39,885 bases of DNA from Bacteroidales bacterium (lineage in GTDB: Bacteria; Bacteroidota; Bacteroidia; Bacteroidales; ML635J-15). The position numbers and the translations under genes were made by a program. Below the pieces are notes generated by a model that saw only the letters and a list, made by a program, of their open reading frames with translations, searched no databases and was not told the origin of the DNA. Of this stretch, positions 1-10,198 are shown piece after piece. Positions within the stretch are counted from its first letter, which is position 1, and the number at the start of each line of letters is the position of its first letter. The stretch is taken from positions 1 to 39,885 of the forward strand of contig JAQUBO010000013.1 in assembly GCA_028686735.1 (NCBI GenBank), given 5' to 3'.

Positions 1-398
1 CTCTTGAACCTTTAGCTCACGAACACCTACAAATATAAAAAAAGTTGTGAGTAAATATAAGGATATATCTGCAAGTTTCGACGCCTACCAGCTACACAAA
101 GCTAATCGTATGAATAATGCGGGTTAATATTTAGAATCTCAAAAAACAAAACAAAAAAAGCAAGCGTAACTGCATACATTTATATTTTAATGTTTGATTT
201 TACGCAGAATGTATCAATAAAGCCCGTTATTTTTTGCCTCTAAATTCATATTATTTGAGAGTTTTAAGCAGAGGGTTTTACAAGTTTACACCCTTATCAT
301 TATATAAGCAGGGTATCTAATCACATGTAATTATCAAAAGCCTTAGATTGGCTGCGATTTCGTTATTTGGTGTTCAATCTCTAATTCTTAAGTATTAA
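1..398 (-). rRNA. Divergent small-subunit rRNA-like fragment (partial)
   Basis: Read on the minus strand, this gene-free stretch shows conserved SSU rRNA segments in the correct order. GAACACC followed by CGAAATCGCAGCC (375-350) resembles the bacterial GAACACC..GCGAAGGCAGCC. GATTAGATACCCTG (322-309) is an exact match to the universal 790-loop segment. GTAAAC (289-284) and GCTTAAAACTC (269-259) fit the approach to AAACTCAAATGAATTGACGG. GCTTTATTGATACA (223-210) resembles GGTTTAATTCGATGCA. GTGTAGCTGGTAGGCGTC (97-80) resembles GGTGCTGCATGGCTGTCGTC. The spacing from AAACTC to the TTTAATTCG-like block is about 42 bases against about 48 in E. coli; the 790 loop to AAACTC spacing is much shorter than in bacteria. 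Conserved cores in an AT-rich, shortened background look like organelle rRNA rather than a decayed Bacteroidota 16S. The 530 loop is not seen. The 5' limit is uncertain and the 3' part lies outside the window. Confidence 0.5.
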
Positions 399-446
399 AA
401 ATCAGGCAGGCTTACTTCTTATATCATTATCCTTTTCAAAGTTTTT

Positions 447-473
447 TTTGCACTAAATAGAGCTGTACATTTG
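447..473 (+). promoter_or_regulatory. Candidate promoter for the T9SS protein pair
   Basis: TACATTTG at 466-473 fits the Bacteroidota -7 box TAnnTTTG exactly. The upstream TTTG at 447-450 is only 15 bases away, shorter than usual; a TTTT at the normal 19-base distance is also present in the T run. It would give a leader of about 30 bases before the ATG at 511. Confidence 0.35.
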
Positions 474-510
474 ATAATAGACATCGACAATCAATTACTT
501 AAGACAAATA

Positions 511-3231
511 ATGATGAAAACAAAAATTAGAAATATAATAATGCTTCTCGGGATTTTCTCGTGCTTAACACCTACTCTTATTTCACAAAATGCTTCATTT
601 TACTCTGAGAGATTTGAAAGCTTGTCTGATTTTAGCAATTGGTCTCAAGAGAAAACCTCTGGCAGTGCATTATGGACTTTAAATAATGGATTACCTTATG
701 GTGATTTTAATTCTGCCTTTGACGGACAAAGTAATGCTTGCTTTGCTTCATATAATTATAATGAGGATCAGACAATACTCGTAAGTCCGACAATTGATCT
801 ATCAAGTGCAATATATCCAATATTAAAATTTCATTTACTACAACCAATATGGAGTTCAGATCAGGATGAATTACAAGTTTTATACAGATCAGACATAAGT
901 AATGATTGGACAATATTAAGCTCCTATAATTACGATATAAGCACTTGGACAGAAATGTTAGTTGCTTTACCCGATGCTTCTGAAACTTACCAAATAGCAT
1001 TTTCGGCAAAATCTGGATATGGATATGGTATTGGATTAGACAATATCTCAATCAGCAATGGGGATACTTGTGATATGATTAAAAATTTCAACTTTATTAC
1101 CATTAAAGAAACCTCTATTCTTATTAGTTGGGAAAATCAAGGTAATAATACTTACGAAATTGAGTATGGACCAATTGGATATTTGCCAGGAAACGGTATT
1201 AGAGTGAATAATATTAACACAAAATCTACACACATAAACAATCTAAATGCAGGAGAAGGATATTCTTTATATGTTAGAGTTTACTGCTCTAATGGTATAA
1301 GCGACTGGAAGGGACCTTATGATTTTTATACAGAATGTAATATTGCACAACAAATACCATATATAGAAAGTTTCGAAAACACTGAAAATGCTCTCGAATG
1401 CTGGGGTGTTATTTATCCAAGTAATTATCATAATCCCGAAAATGAGATTGTTGTACTAGATGAGACTGCATACTCAGGACAGAATAGTTTAAGGTTTAGT
1501 TCATATAAAGTTGGTAGCCCTTATGACCAGTATCTAATAAGTCCAAATTTTTCGTTTGAAGATACGCTTGAATTAAGCTTTAAATATAAAACAATTAATG
1601 GCAGCCAAGAGTTGTTTAAAGTCGGATTCTCAACAAATAGCGACAACCCTTTAAATGAGGTTAATTGGTTAGATACAGTGTCAAACGCAGATGCCGATTG
1701 GAAAACATATAAAACTTTAGTCCCACCAGGATCATCTAATTTTGTATTACACTATTGTAGTATTTTTGAATATTATTTATTTATCGATGATGTTAAAATT
1801 AATTATCCTGGACAATGTGATATTGCCGAAAATGTTGTAGTAAGTAACATTACCGAAACATCTGCTATTATTTCTTGGGAAAGCGAAGCCGATTTTTATG
1901 AAATAGAATATGGTTTTGCAAACACTAATAAAGGAAAAGGAAAAAATATCGCCGAACTAAATCATAATCAAATAGAGTTAACCAATTTAATACCAGGAAT
2001 GGATTACTCTGCCTATATCATTACAAAATGTGGCGGGGTAAAATTATACTCCGATGTAATTAACTTTACAACACTTCAAACTATCGAATGTAATCCAATA
2101 AATCAAATATATTCAGAACAAATAACTCCTAATTCTGCGATAATAAAATGGATTAGCGAAGAAGGCAACTCTTCATGGAATGCCGAATACGGACTTTCAG
2201 GATTTAGTCTAGGAGAAGGGGATCTTATAGAGAATTTAACAGAAAATTTTATTCAACTAACAGATTTAACAAATAATACAAAATACGATATATACGTGCA
2301 GGCATACTGTAATGAGTCTTCAGAGCTAACAAATTGGTCAGAAAAGTTTAGTTTTACTACGCCAGAATTACATTTAGAATTAGACGATACTATTATTATT
2401 CCACAAACTAATCCTGAGGCTATTTTAGTAGCAGTCGATAGCATTATTTATATTTGTAATAACACTGATAGCAACATCACAACAGAACTCGAATTTATAA
2501 ATACTGGAAAAGTTGTAATTACCGCAGGTTCTAAAATCACATATTCTATTGTAATTGAATCGAACAACGAAATTATCCACATAGAAAAAACATTAACAAA
2601 TGATATAATGCCCAGTGAGAAATGCTCTTTCATCGATAAATTAGATGTAACCAATATCAGTAATCTTGAATACTTATCTATCCAACTCACAGAAAACTGG
2701 AAATCGAGTAACTCACAATCTGATCATATTACAATTGCTTCGATATTTAATAGTATTACATTTAATAATGAAATTAATAGTGTTATCGAAGTAGCAAATT
2801 TCCCTAGCTTAATTTCTGCTGAGTTTTTTAGCAATATAGAGCAATATAATATTGATTATCTGTGGAACGATAATACTTGCGGAGACTCAAGGTTTGTAAA
2901 TAATGAAGGAATTTATACGCTTACTGTATCAACTGAGTTTTGCCAAATATCTAAATCTGTAAATGTTATTAAAAAGGCTGACGAATTTCAAAACCAAACT
3001 CAATATGACGTATATCCAAACCCTTCACAAGATGGTCAAATCAATCTGTCAACAAATTCAGAAACAAATATAAATGTAATAATATATGATGCAGTCGGTC
3101 GAAATGTTTACGCTACTACTCTCTCTAATATCGTAAAACATGTGGACTTGAGTTTTCTGGCAGCGGGAATTTACAATGTTGCTTTTATTGATAATGACAA
3201 TGTTGAACTAAAAAGATTATATATCAATTAA
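511..3231 (+). CDS. T9SS type A secreted protein with fibronectin III and choice-of-anchor J-like domains
   Basis: Predicted exported surface or extracellular protein of 906 aa. A signal peptide covers roughly residues 1-25, ending LIS|Q. Residues about 28-183 form a beta-rich choice-of-anchor J/MAM-like domain (FESL..W opening), 185-272 a fibronectin III-like domain (SW..YEIEYG), 273-432 a second choice-of-anchor J-like domain, and 433-523 and 525-614 two more fibronectin III-like domains. Residues 615-825 are beta-rich but unassigned. Residues 831-906 (YDVYPNPSQDGQINL.. to LKRLYIN) are a typical type A T9SS sorting domain, normally removed on export. No catalytic domain is visible, so adhesion or matrix binding is the likely role (inference). 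Two ATG codons in tandem (511, 514) could start it. It lies 15 bases upstream of the next cargo gene and is probably cotranscribed with it. Confidence 0.85.
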   Translation: MMKTKIRNIIMLLGIFSCLTPTLISQNASFYSERFESLSDFSNWSQEKTSGSALWTLNNGLPYGDFNSAFDGQSNACFASYNYNEDQTILVSPTIDLSSAIYPILKFHLLQPIWSSDQDELQVLYRSDISNDWTILSSYNYDISTWTEMLVALPDASETYQIAFSAKSGYGYGIGLDNISISNGDTCDMIKNFNFITIKETSILISWENQGNNTYEIEYGPIGYLPGNGIRVNNINTKSTHINNLNAGEGYSLYVRVYCSNGISDWKGPYDFYTECNIAQQIPYIESFENTENALECWGVIYPSNYHNPENEIVVLDETAYSGQNSLRFSSYKVGSPYDQYLISPNFSFEDTLELSFKYKTINGSQELFKVGFSTNSDNPLNEVNWLDTVSNADADWKTYKTLVPPGSSNFVLHYCSIFEYYLFIDDVKINYPGQCDIAENVVVSNITETSAIISWESEADFYEIEYGFANTNKGKGKNIAELNHNQIELTNLIPGMDYSAYIITKCGGVKLYSDVINFTTLQTIECNPINQIYSEQITPNSAIIKWISEEGNSSWNAEYGLSGFSLGEGDLIENLTENFIQLTDLTNNTKYDIYVQAYCNESSELTNWSEKFSFTTPELHLELDDTIIIPQTNPEAILVAVDSIIYICNNTDSNITTELEFINTGKVVITAGSKITYSIVIESNNEIIHIEKTLTNDIMPSEKCSFIDKLDVTNISNLEYLSIQLTENWKSSNSQSDHITIASIFNSITFNNEINSVIEVANFPSLISAEFFSNIEQYNIDYLWNDNTCGDSRFVNNEGIYTLTVSTEFCQISKSVNVIKKADEFQNQTQYDVYPNPSQDGQINLSTNSETNINVIIYDAVGRNVYATTLSNIVKHVDLSFLAAGIYNVAFIDNDNVELKRLYIN

Positions 3232-3246
3232 TAAATAGAAATTTCC

Positions 3247-6200
3247 ATGAAAACAATTATAGCTCTCCTCTCTTGTCTAATTTTTGCTAATTTTGTGTTG
3301 GCTCAAACTAGTTTATCGTCAAATATTGATGATCCGACTCAGGTTTTTGTACTCAATGGTAAATTTTCTGAAACTTTTGATTATAATTTAACTGCAAACT
3401 ATGATTTAGTTAAGCCTTTTTGTTCGAGAAATTATCAACACAAAGAATTGTATTTTACAATCAACCTTTCGGAATTAAATGAAATCAAACTTAAAGTATC
3501 ACATAATCAAGTTACTGATCACGGAGTAGAACTATATACACTAAACAATGGTGTTAAAGAAATAATAAGTTGTGTGCAAACTATAGATAGTACTTCTGAA
3601 TTCGCCATACCTAAAGAAGAAATACTTAGCAATATTGTTTTTGGACGAATATGGATAAACGAAATTGAAAATCAAGGCATGCTAAAAATCGCCATTGAAG
3701 AAAACAGCTCAAAAGCACTTAGAACATCTGCTACTGCAATTAATATTGCAACAGGAAACCCAGAAGAATTAGTGCAAAATGTTTTAATATCTGGTTGTGT
3801 TGAGGCATCAAATATAAATTATACTGGACATACTGAAAGTCTAGGATTTTTTTCAAGTGGAACACCAGGATTGGATTTTGACTCAGGCATAATTCTCTCT
3901 TCTGGAAGTGTTTTAAAAGCTAAAGGACCTAATAATTCTCCTGCAACATGTACTAACTTACAAACACCAGGCGATAGTCTGCTGAGCTCAATAATTAATC
4001 GTGCAAGTTTTGATGCGGCAATATTAGAATTTGATTTTGTCCCAGCTAGCAATACAATATCTTTTCAATATGTTTTTGGATCTGAGGAGTATGAAGAATA
4101 TGTAGGAAATGTTTTTAATGATATTTTTGCGTTTCATATCTCTGGTGGTCCCGAAAACTACAACAATAAAAATATTGCTTTAATTCCTGGAACAAACATA
4201 CCAGTAAGCATAAATAATGTTAACCATTTGCAGAACACAAATTATTACCAGAATAATGATGATGGAGAACATCTCCAATACGATGGACTGACAACAACCT
4301 TAACAGCTTTTGCAGAGGTTACTCCATGTCAAACTTATCATATCAGACTCTCTATTGCTGATGCTGCAGATCCTATTTTTGACTCTGGCGTATTCTTAAA
4401 AGCTGGAAGTTTTAGTAGTGGCACAATACCTTTAGTTAAAAATTATACCGAAGATTGGGTAATTGCAAACGCAACTTATGAAGGATGTTTAAACCAATTA
4501 GTTTTTGCAAGATCAGACAATAATAATATTAACCAAGACTTTCAATTTGATATAGAAATTTCTGGCACAGCACAAGCAGGAATTGATTATTCTGAATTGC
4601 CTACCAGCATAGTAATCCCCGCTGGGCAAGAATTTATAAGCATCCCCTATTCTGTTTATGACGACGGAATTTTTGAAGGAACAGAAACATTAATAATTAA
4701 AATATATACCAATTGTGGTTGTGGCACTGAGTTTATCGAAAAAATTATTTATATTAACGAGCCTATCGAAATTACTGGCAATTTGTCTTCTTCAGAACCT
4801 GTTTGCGAAAATGACACTGTTCATTTTAAACTTGAAGTTGATGAGTTTCCCGAAAACTATAGTATTGTATGGAGTACTGGGCAAACAGATACAACAGAAA
4901 TTGATGTTATAGCAAATGAATCGGGCAATATTTATGCAACAGTTTTTTATCCATGTAACGAAAAAATATTCTCAACTTACTTAAAAGTTAAGCCAGCACC
5001 TGAGGCTAATATATTTACATCAAGTCCAGGTTGCTCAGGAGACGACATAAGTTTCTCTGCCGAAAACGGAATTAGTTATTTATGGAAAGGACCCGAAGCC
5101 TTTTTTACTACCGAAAGCTCATTTACTTTGGAAAATGCTCAACCAAATCAAAGTGGAATATATGGCGTTACAGTAACGGGAGACAATGGTTGTCAACATA
5201 TCGAAACTTTAAACATTCAAATAAACGATTATCCAGTTATTCAACTTCCAAATTCAATGGTACTTTGTGAGCGCGACAGTCTTATTATAAATCCGGGCGA
5301 CTTTTTTCAATATAGCTGGTCTGGACCGCAAAATTGGATGTCGAATAGTGATGAAATAAATATCGCAAATACTACAATTAGTTATGCTGGAACCTACTAT
5401 TTAACTGTTGCTGATGAAGTTGGATGCGAATCGTACGCTCAAACTGAAGTGGTAATTAATCCAGCTCCGGTTGCCGCAGTTTCGTACGAACAGTTTATAT
5501 GTCATGGTAATAATTCTACTTTAATAGGAAGCGGAAATGGAAATCCACAGTGGCAAACACCAAACGAACTATTAAATAATCAGTCTATTGTGAACATTGA
5601 AAACGCAAATATTCAAGATAGTGGAATCTATGTTTTTTCGCTCGAAAATGAATTTAATTGTAAAGACTCAATCCAAGTTGAGATAAACGTGGTTATTCCC
5701 GATGCTGAAATATTAACAGAAGGTGCTTTTTGTACAAATACTGGAACATTAAATCTCGAATCTGCATATCCTTTTGGAACATGGGATGCTCCAGCACTTA
5801 TCGATACAATTGCAGGAACTATAGACTTAACTAATTTAACATCAGGAATTTATGACATTTCTTATAGTATCGATTTTGATGGCTGCTCTGATATGCAAAT
5901 AAGTCAAATTGCAATACAAGCCGCAAATCCTGTTGAGATTATGGAGATAGGTCAAATATGCTCAAATATCGTAGAAATTACTCTTGAGGCAAGTCCACCC
6001 GAAGGAGTTTGGAGCGGGGATATTGTTTTAGACCCAAACCGAGGTATTATAAATCCAATGCTAACAACAGATGCACAAACAACAATTACTTACGAATATA
6101 TTGAAGGTGTGTGTGTAAATACGGATAGCATTACAATCGAAATAAGTCAAATTCCAATAGCGGATATTAACGAAATAAGCAATGTTTGTATTACTGAACA

Positions 6201-9200
6201 TCCAATTTTGCTCACAGTAAACTCAGCTGGAGGTATATGGTCTGGTAATGGAATTATAAACAGCTTTACTGGCAAATTTAGTCCATCAACTGCTGGTGGT
6301 GGGATGCATAGTATTTATTATCAAATTACAAATCAAAATTGCAGCTCTATTGACTCAATAATAATAATTGTTGATACAGTTATTTCTGCTCAAATTGGAA
6401 GTGATTTAAGTTTTTGCAATAATACTGAAGACATAGTTTTATCATCATTGAATAATGGAGGAGTTTGGTCAGGATACGGAATAGCAAATCCTACTGGAGT
6501 TTTTTCTCCTTCGTCTGTTGAGATAGGTTCTGATTATGTTTATCACGAAACAATTAATGGAGAATGTTATGCGAAAGATTCAATTTTAGTAAGTGTACAC
6601 GCTTCGATACCAGCCGATTTTGATTTGCCTGATCAAATATGCTTATATGATAATAATTTACAAATTATATCTGAGAATATTGGTGGGATTTGGTATGGTG
6701 AAGGTATTACAGATAGTTTAAGTTCTGTTTTTAATCCCTTAATTGCAGGAGTCGGTATCCATGAGATACAATATCAAACAAACAATAATGCTTGTCTCGA
6801 TTTGCAAACTCATAGTATCGAAGTTTTAGATGCTCCAGATCCTAATTTTACCTGTGATGCTGTATTGTGTAGCGGAGATTACGATATTACACTTAATCCA
6901 GTAACATGCGGAGGTATTTGGTATGTAAATGGAATTGAAAATAATGAAGCGGGTATTTTTAACCCTTCCTTTGGAAACTTAGGAGCCAATTACGTTAAGC
7001 ATACAGTATCAAATTACAATTGCACATCCTCATATACAAAAACTTTGTGGGTAATCGACGGAACAGAAGACATAGTAAATAATAATCCCGATTCCATTTG
7101 TATAAATATTCCCGAATTAAGATTAAACGCATATCCAAGTGGGGGTTTTTGGACAGGTGTAGGAGTTATTAATGACACAACATTTAGCCCCGAAATTGCG
7201 GGAGCAGGCTCACATACTTTACTTTATCATCTTGGAACTGGTTCGTGCGAAATAATTAAACCATTTAATATATTTGTCGATGAAATCGCAGATCCTAGTT
7301 TATTAACAAATAATGAATTTTGCAATAATTCGCTTCCAATAGACTTAATTACAGATATTCCTGGTGGAGTTTGGAGTGGCACAAGTGTTATAAATAATCA
7401 GTTTTATCCACAAATTGCCGATACTGGCTTAAATATTGTAAATTACCAGTATCATTCAGGAGTGTGCACATCAAACTCCCAATTTGAACTTTATAATCAT
7501 GCTGCTGCACCATTATCAATTACGCTTTTAGACTCTTCTTATTGTCAAAACGCAGCTCAAGTGTATCCAGTATTTTCTCCTGCTGGAGGAGTTATTAGTG
7601 GAATACAAGTTTTTGATGATAATAGTTTTCGTCCTATAGATCTTCCAATAGGTCAAAATACGATTACTTATACATACACTAACACAAATGGCTGTGTGTC
7701 AGAAGTTTCTAAAAACTTTGAAATATTAGAAATCCCAGATGTCATTATTTCTGGAATTGATTCAATATATTGTCAAAACTCATCAGATGTTGCATTCCAC
7801 GTCTATCCTTACGGAGGAACATTTGATGGAGTAGAAATCTTCGAGAATTGGTTTTCCCCTTCTTTAACAACAGTAGGCGAACATATATTAACTTACTTGT
7901 ACACCGCTCCTAACGGTTGTTCGTCTTCCTACTCTCAAACACTTACAATTACCAATTCTCCGGAGATTTTTTTCGAAATTATCCAAACCCCTATTTGCTA
8001 TAACGATTCAAGTGCAATTGTTAGGGTTTCGAGCGAAAACAATGATATTGAAACAGTTTTATGGAGCGATTACAACAATACAACAACAGAAACTCTGACT
8101 AATATACCTTCTGGATGGCACTATGTAACAGTAACAAGTACAAACAATTGCATAATTACGGATAGCGTATATATTCCTCAAAATGCCCCTTTAGTTATTG
8201 ATATTAGTGGCACAAATAGTCTTTTATGTTCCAACTCAAACACAGGAATTATTAATGTAAATGTATCAGGTGGTTTACTTCCTTATGAGTTTATTTGGGA
8301 AGACAACAGTTCCATTAATTCTCCCGATAGAGATAGTTTACCAGCCGGTGTATATAATGTTACAGTAATTGATAATAATGGCTGCCAAGTTGCATTAAGT
8401 CACACCATAGAACAAGCTAACCCTTTAGTTTATGAGATAAATATTATTAACCACAATTTATGTTTTAATGATAGTAGCGGTGCAGTAGAAATAAAATATT
8501 ACGATGACTATGAAATACTATGGAGTGATAATAATAGCAATCCTATTAGAGATAATTTGAATGCCGGCTGGTATATATTTACAATTACAAACGTTCAAAA
8601 TTGTCAAATTATCGATTCGGTTGAGATTTATCAGCCCGAACCAATTGAGATAGTTTACATAACTGACACTGTGGTGTGTGGTGTGAATTTAGGAAATATC
8701 ATTACTACAACAAGCGGAGGTTTACCTCCTTATAGTTATGTGTGGTCAAATGGAGTAGAGAGTTCGGCAATTTATGATTTAGCAGCAGGAGAATATACTA
8801 TTTCAATAACGGATGCAAACAATTGTTTAGTAAGTCAAAACATATTTTTATCTGCCACAAATGATATTACAGCCGAAATAGAAATAGTACAACCAATTAT
8901 GTGCTTTGATGATGAAACCGGGATAATTACTGCACAAACGCCCGATGGGTTTACGCCAGTATCATTTTTATGGAATACATATCAAACTAAGGATACATTA
9001 ATTGGTTTGGCCGCTGGACAATATGATGTAACAATAACAGATAATTACGGTTGCACAGGAATCGCACAAACAAATCTAACAGAACCTGACGAGATGCAAA
9101 TAGATAAAACTATAACAAATTTAGTTTGCTATGGCGATAACAACGGAAGTATTGCTTTAAATGTTAGTGGTGGAACTGGCAACTTATTTTGCACTTGGGA

Positions 9201-10053
9201 TAATCAAACCGAAGGATTTATTAACAATAACTTAAATGCCGGAACATATAATTATAGCATTACTGATGAAAATGCCTGCGAAGAAATTGGTAGTGTTACA
9301 ATTATCGAACCTGAAAACAGGCTAAAATTTGAACTATTAGTTAATGAGCCGCTTTGTTTTGGCGAAAACTCGGGCAGTTTGATTTTAGATGCTCATGGGG
9401 GAACAGCGCCATATAATTATGTTTGGCAAATAAATGAATATCAAATTGAAACTAAAAATATAAATAATTTATACTCTGGAAATTATTCATATACTATTAC
9501 AGATGCAAATAATTGCTCAATTTCAGATTCTGTAACACTAAGCAATCCAGAGATTATTGAAACTACATATACATCAACTCAGGCGTCGTGTAAAGGAAAA
9601 AATGATGGGGAAATTCTACTTTCTGTTTCGGGGGGTACAGCTCCTTACCGATATGTTTATGATAATAATACTTACTACAATAATGAGTTCACAAATATGC
9701 CACCAGGCAATTATATGTTTACAATCATTGACAATAATAATTGTACAGCCTATAGTTTAAACGCCATAATCGAAGAAAGCGACATTGACTGCCTTGAAAT
9801 ACCAAATGCGTTTACACCAAATGGTGATGGAATAAATGACAGGTGGGAAATTGAAAATATTGATATGTTCCCTAATGCACGAGTACAAATTTTTAATCGC
9901 TGGGGGCAGGTAGTATTTGAAACAAGGTCGAACGAACAGCTTTGGGATGGAACATCGTCAATGGGCGATTGTCCAACTGGGACATACGTATTTATTGTTG
10001 AATTATTTAATGGAACAGAACCACATTCGGGCTATATAAGCCTTGTCAGATAA
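3247..10053 (+). CDS. Giant T9SS type B surface protein with choice-of-anchor L domain and SprB repeats
   Basis: A 2268-aa exported protein. The signal peptide ends near residue 19 (FVLA|Q). Residues 163-390 are a choice-of-anchor L domain (FGSEEYEEYVG..NDIFAFHISG). Residues about 405-505 look like a Calx-beta domain (GIDYSELPTSIVIPAG). Four Ig/PKD-like domains follow to about 820, then ten units built around GGxWSGxG (825-1574), then eight SprB-like repeats of 70-80 aa (1575-2180; SGG..PY.Y.W..G.Y..TITD.N.C). Residues 2183-2268 (IPNAFTPNGDGINDRWEI.. to YISLVR) are the gliding-motility-associated type B T9SS sorting domain. SprB is a cell-surface adhesin for gliding in Flavobacterium johnsoniae; a similar adhesive role here is inferred. 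Type B cargo usually depends on a PorP/SprF-like partner, and none is encoded in the window. Confidence 0.9.
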   Translation: MKTIIALLSCLIFANFVLAQTSLSSNIDDPTQVFVLNGKFSETFDYNLTANYDLVKPFCSRNYQHKELYFTINLSELNEIKLKVSHNQVTDHGVELYTLNNGVKEIISCVQTIDSTSEFAIPKEEILSNIVFGRIWINEIENQGMLKIAIEENSSKALRTSATAINIATGNPEELVQNVLISGCVEASNINYTGHTESLGFFSSGTPGLDFDSGIILSSGSVLKAKGPNNSPATCTNLQTPGDSLLSSIINRASFDAAILEFDFVPASNTISFQYVFGSEEYEEYVGNVFNDIFAFHISGGPENYNNKNIALIPGTNIPVSINNVNHLQNTNYYQNNDDGEHLQYDGLTTTLTAFAEVTPCQTYHIRLSIADAADPIFDSGVFLKAGSFSSGTIPLVKNYTEDWVIANATYEGCLNQLVFARSDNNNINQDFQFDIEISGTAQAGIDYSELPTSIVIPAGQEFISIPYSVYDDGIFEGTETLIIKIYTNCGCGTEFIEKIIYINEPIEITGNLSSSEPVCENDTVHFKLEVDEFPENYSIVWSTGQTDTTEIDVIANESGNIYATVFYPCNEKIFSTYLKVKPAPEANIFTSSPGCSGDDISFSAENGISYLWKGPEAFFTTESSFTLENAQPNQSGIYGVTVTGDNGCQHIETLNIQINDYPVIQLPNSMVLCERDSLIINPGDFFQYSWSGPQNWMSNSDEINIANTTISYAGTYYLTVADEVGCESYAQTEVVINPAPVAAVSYEQFICHGNNSTLIGSGNGNPQWQTPNELLNNQSIVNIENANIQDSGIYVFSLENEFNCKDSIQVEINVVIPDAEILTEGAFCTNTGTLNLESAYPFGTWDAPALIDTIAGTIDLTNLTSGIYDISYSIDFDGCSDMQISQIAIQAANPVEIMEIGQICSNIVEITLEASPPEGVWSGDIVLDPNRGIINPMLTTDAQTTITYEYIEGVCVNTDSITIEISQIPIADINEISNVCITEHPILLTVNSAGGIWSGNGIINSFTGKFSPSTAGGGMHSIYYQITNQNCSSIDSIIIIVDTVISAQIGSDLSFCNNTEDIVLSSLNNGGVWSGYGIANPTGVFSPSSVEIGSDYVYHETINGECYAKDSILVSVHASIPADFDLPDQICLYDNNLQIISENIGGIWYGEGITDSLSSVFNPLIAGVGIHEIQYQTNNNACLDLQTHSIEVLDAPDPNFTCDAVLCSGDYDITLNPVTCGGIWYVNGIENNEAGIFNPSFGNLGANYVKHTVSNYNCTSSYTKTLWVIDGTEDIVNNNPDSICINIPELRLNAYPSGGFWTGVGVINDTTFSPEIAGAGSHTLLYHLGTGSCEIIKPFNIFVDEIADPSLLTNNEFCNNSLPIDLITDIPGGVWSGTSVINNQFYPQIADTGLNIVNYQYHSGVCTSNSQFELYNHAAAPLSITLLDSSYCQNAAQVYPVFSPAGGVISGIQVFDDNSFRPIDLPIGQNTITYTYTNTNGCVSEVSKNFEILEIPDVIISGIDSIYCQNSSDVAFHVYPYGGTFDGVEIFENWFSPSLTTVGEHILTYLYTAPNGCSSSYSQTLTITNSPEIFFEIIQTPICYNDSSAIVRVSSENNDIETVLWSDYNNTTTETLTNIPSGWHYVTVTSTNNCIITDSVYIPQNAPLVIDISGTNSLLCSNSNTGIINVNVSGGLLPYEFIWEDNSSINSPDRDSLPAGVYNVTVIDNNGCQVALSHTIEQANPLVYEINIINHNLCFNDSSGAVEIKYYDDYEILWSDNNSNPIRDNLNAGWYIFTITNVQNCQIIDSVEIYQPEPIEIVYITDTVVCGVNLGNIITTTSGGLPPYSYVWSNGVESSAIYDLAAGEYTISITDANNCLVSQNIFLSATNDITAEIEIVQPIMCFDDETGIITAQTPDGFTPVSFLWNTYQTKDTLIGLAAGQYDVTITDNYGCTGIAQTNLTEPDEMQIDKTITNLVCYGDNNGSIALNVSGGTGNLFCTWDNQTEGFINNNLNAGTYNYSITDENACEEIGSVTIIEPENRLKFELLVNEPLCFGENSGSLILDAHGGTAPYNYVWQINEYQIETKNINNLYSGNYSYTITDANNCSISDSVTLSNPEIIETTYTSTQASCKGKNDGEILLSVSGGTAPYRYVYDNNTYYNNEFTNMPPGNYMFTIIDNNNCTAYSLNAIIEESDIDCLEIPNAFTPNGDGINDRWEIENIDMFPNARVQIFNRWGQVVFETRSNEQLWDGTSSMGDCPTGTYVFIVELFNGTEPHSGYISLVR
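5721..7970 (+). repeat. Ten-unit GGxWSG protein repeat array within the giant adhesin
   Basis: About ten consecutive units of 70-80 aa share the plan: Cys-containing entry (ICSN, VCIT, FCNN, ICLY, LCSG, ICIN, FCNN, YCQN, YCQN), then a hydrophobic strand, GGxWSGxG(I/V), F(S/N)P, (I)AG.G.H.I.Y, and a second Cys near the end. Units have diverged at DNA level, so this is an old protein repeat and not a recent tandem DNA repeat. The first and the last two units are the least typical. Confidence 0.7.
7980..9785 (+). repeat. Eight SprB-like repeats within the giant adhesin
   Basis: Eight units open with C(Y/F)..(N/D)..G and contain SGG..PY.Y.W, a GxY turn (AGVYNVTV, AGEYTISI, AGQYDVTI, AGTYNYSI, SGNYSYTI, PGNYMFTI) and D.N.C, the hallmark of SprB repeats. 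The first and third units lack the SGG segment and are more diverged. Confidence 0.75.
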
Positions 10054-10096
10054 AATACCATCTGTTTGAGAGCCAGAGGGTATTTACATGGAATCT

Positions 10097-10133
10097 AGTC
10101 ATTTAGAACTTAATTGTTCTAAATGACTTTTTT
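10097..10133 (+). terminator. Rho-independent terminator after the adhesin pair
   Basis: A perfect 13-bp inverted repeat (AGTCATTTAGAAC at 10097-10109 and GTTCTAAATGACT at 10116-10128) with a six-base loop is followed by six T. It separates the adhesin genes from the kinase operon. Confidence 0.85.
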
Positions 10134-10198
10134 ATCAAACTTTCACAATATTTTGATAAAATTGTCCTACTTTAGTAAAATTATACAAAAGAACACCT

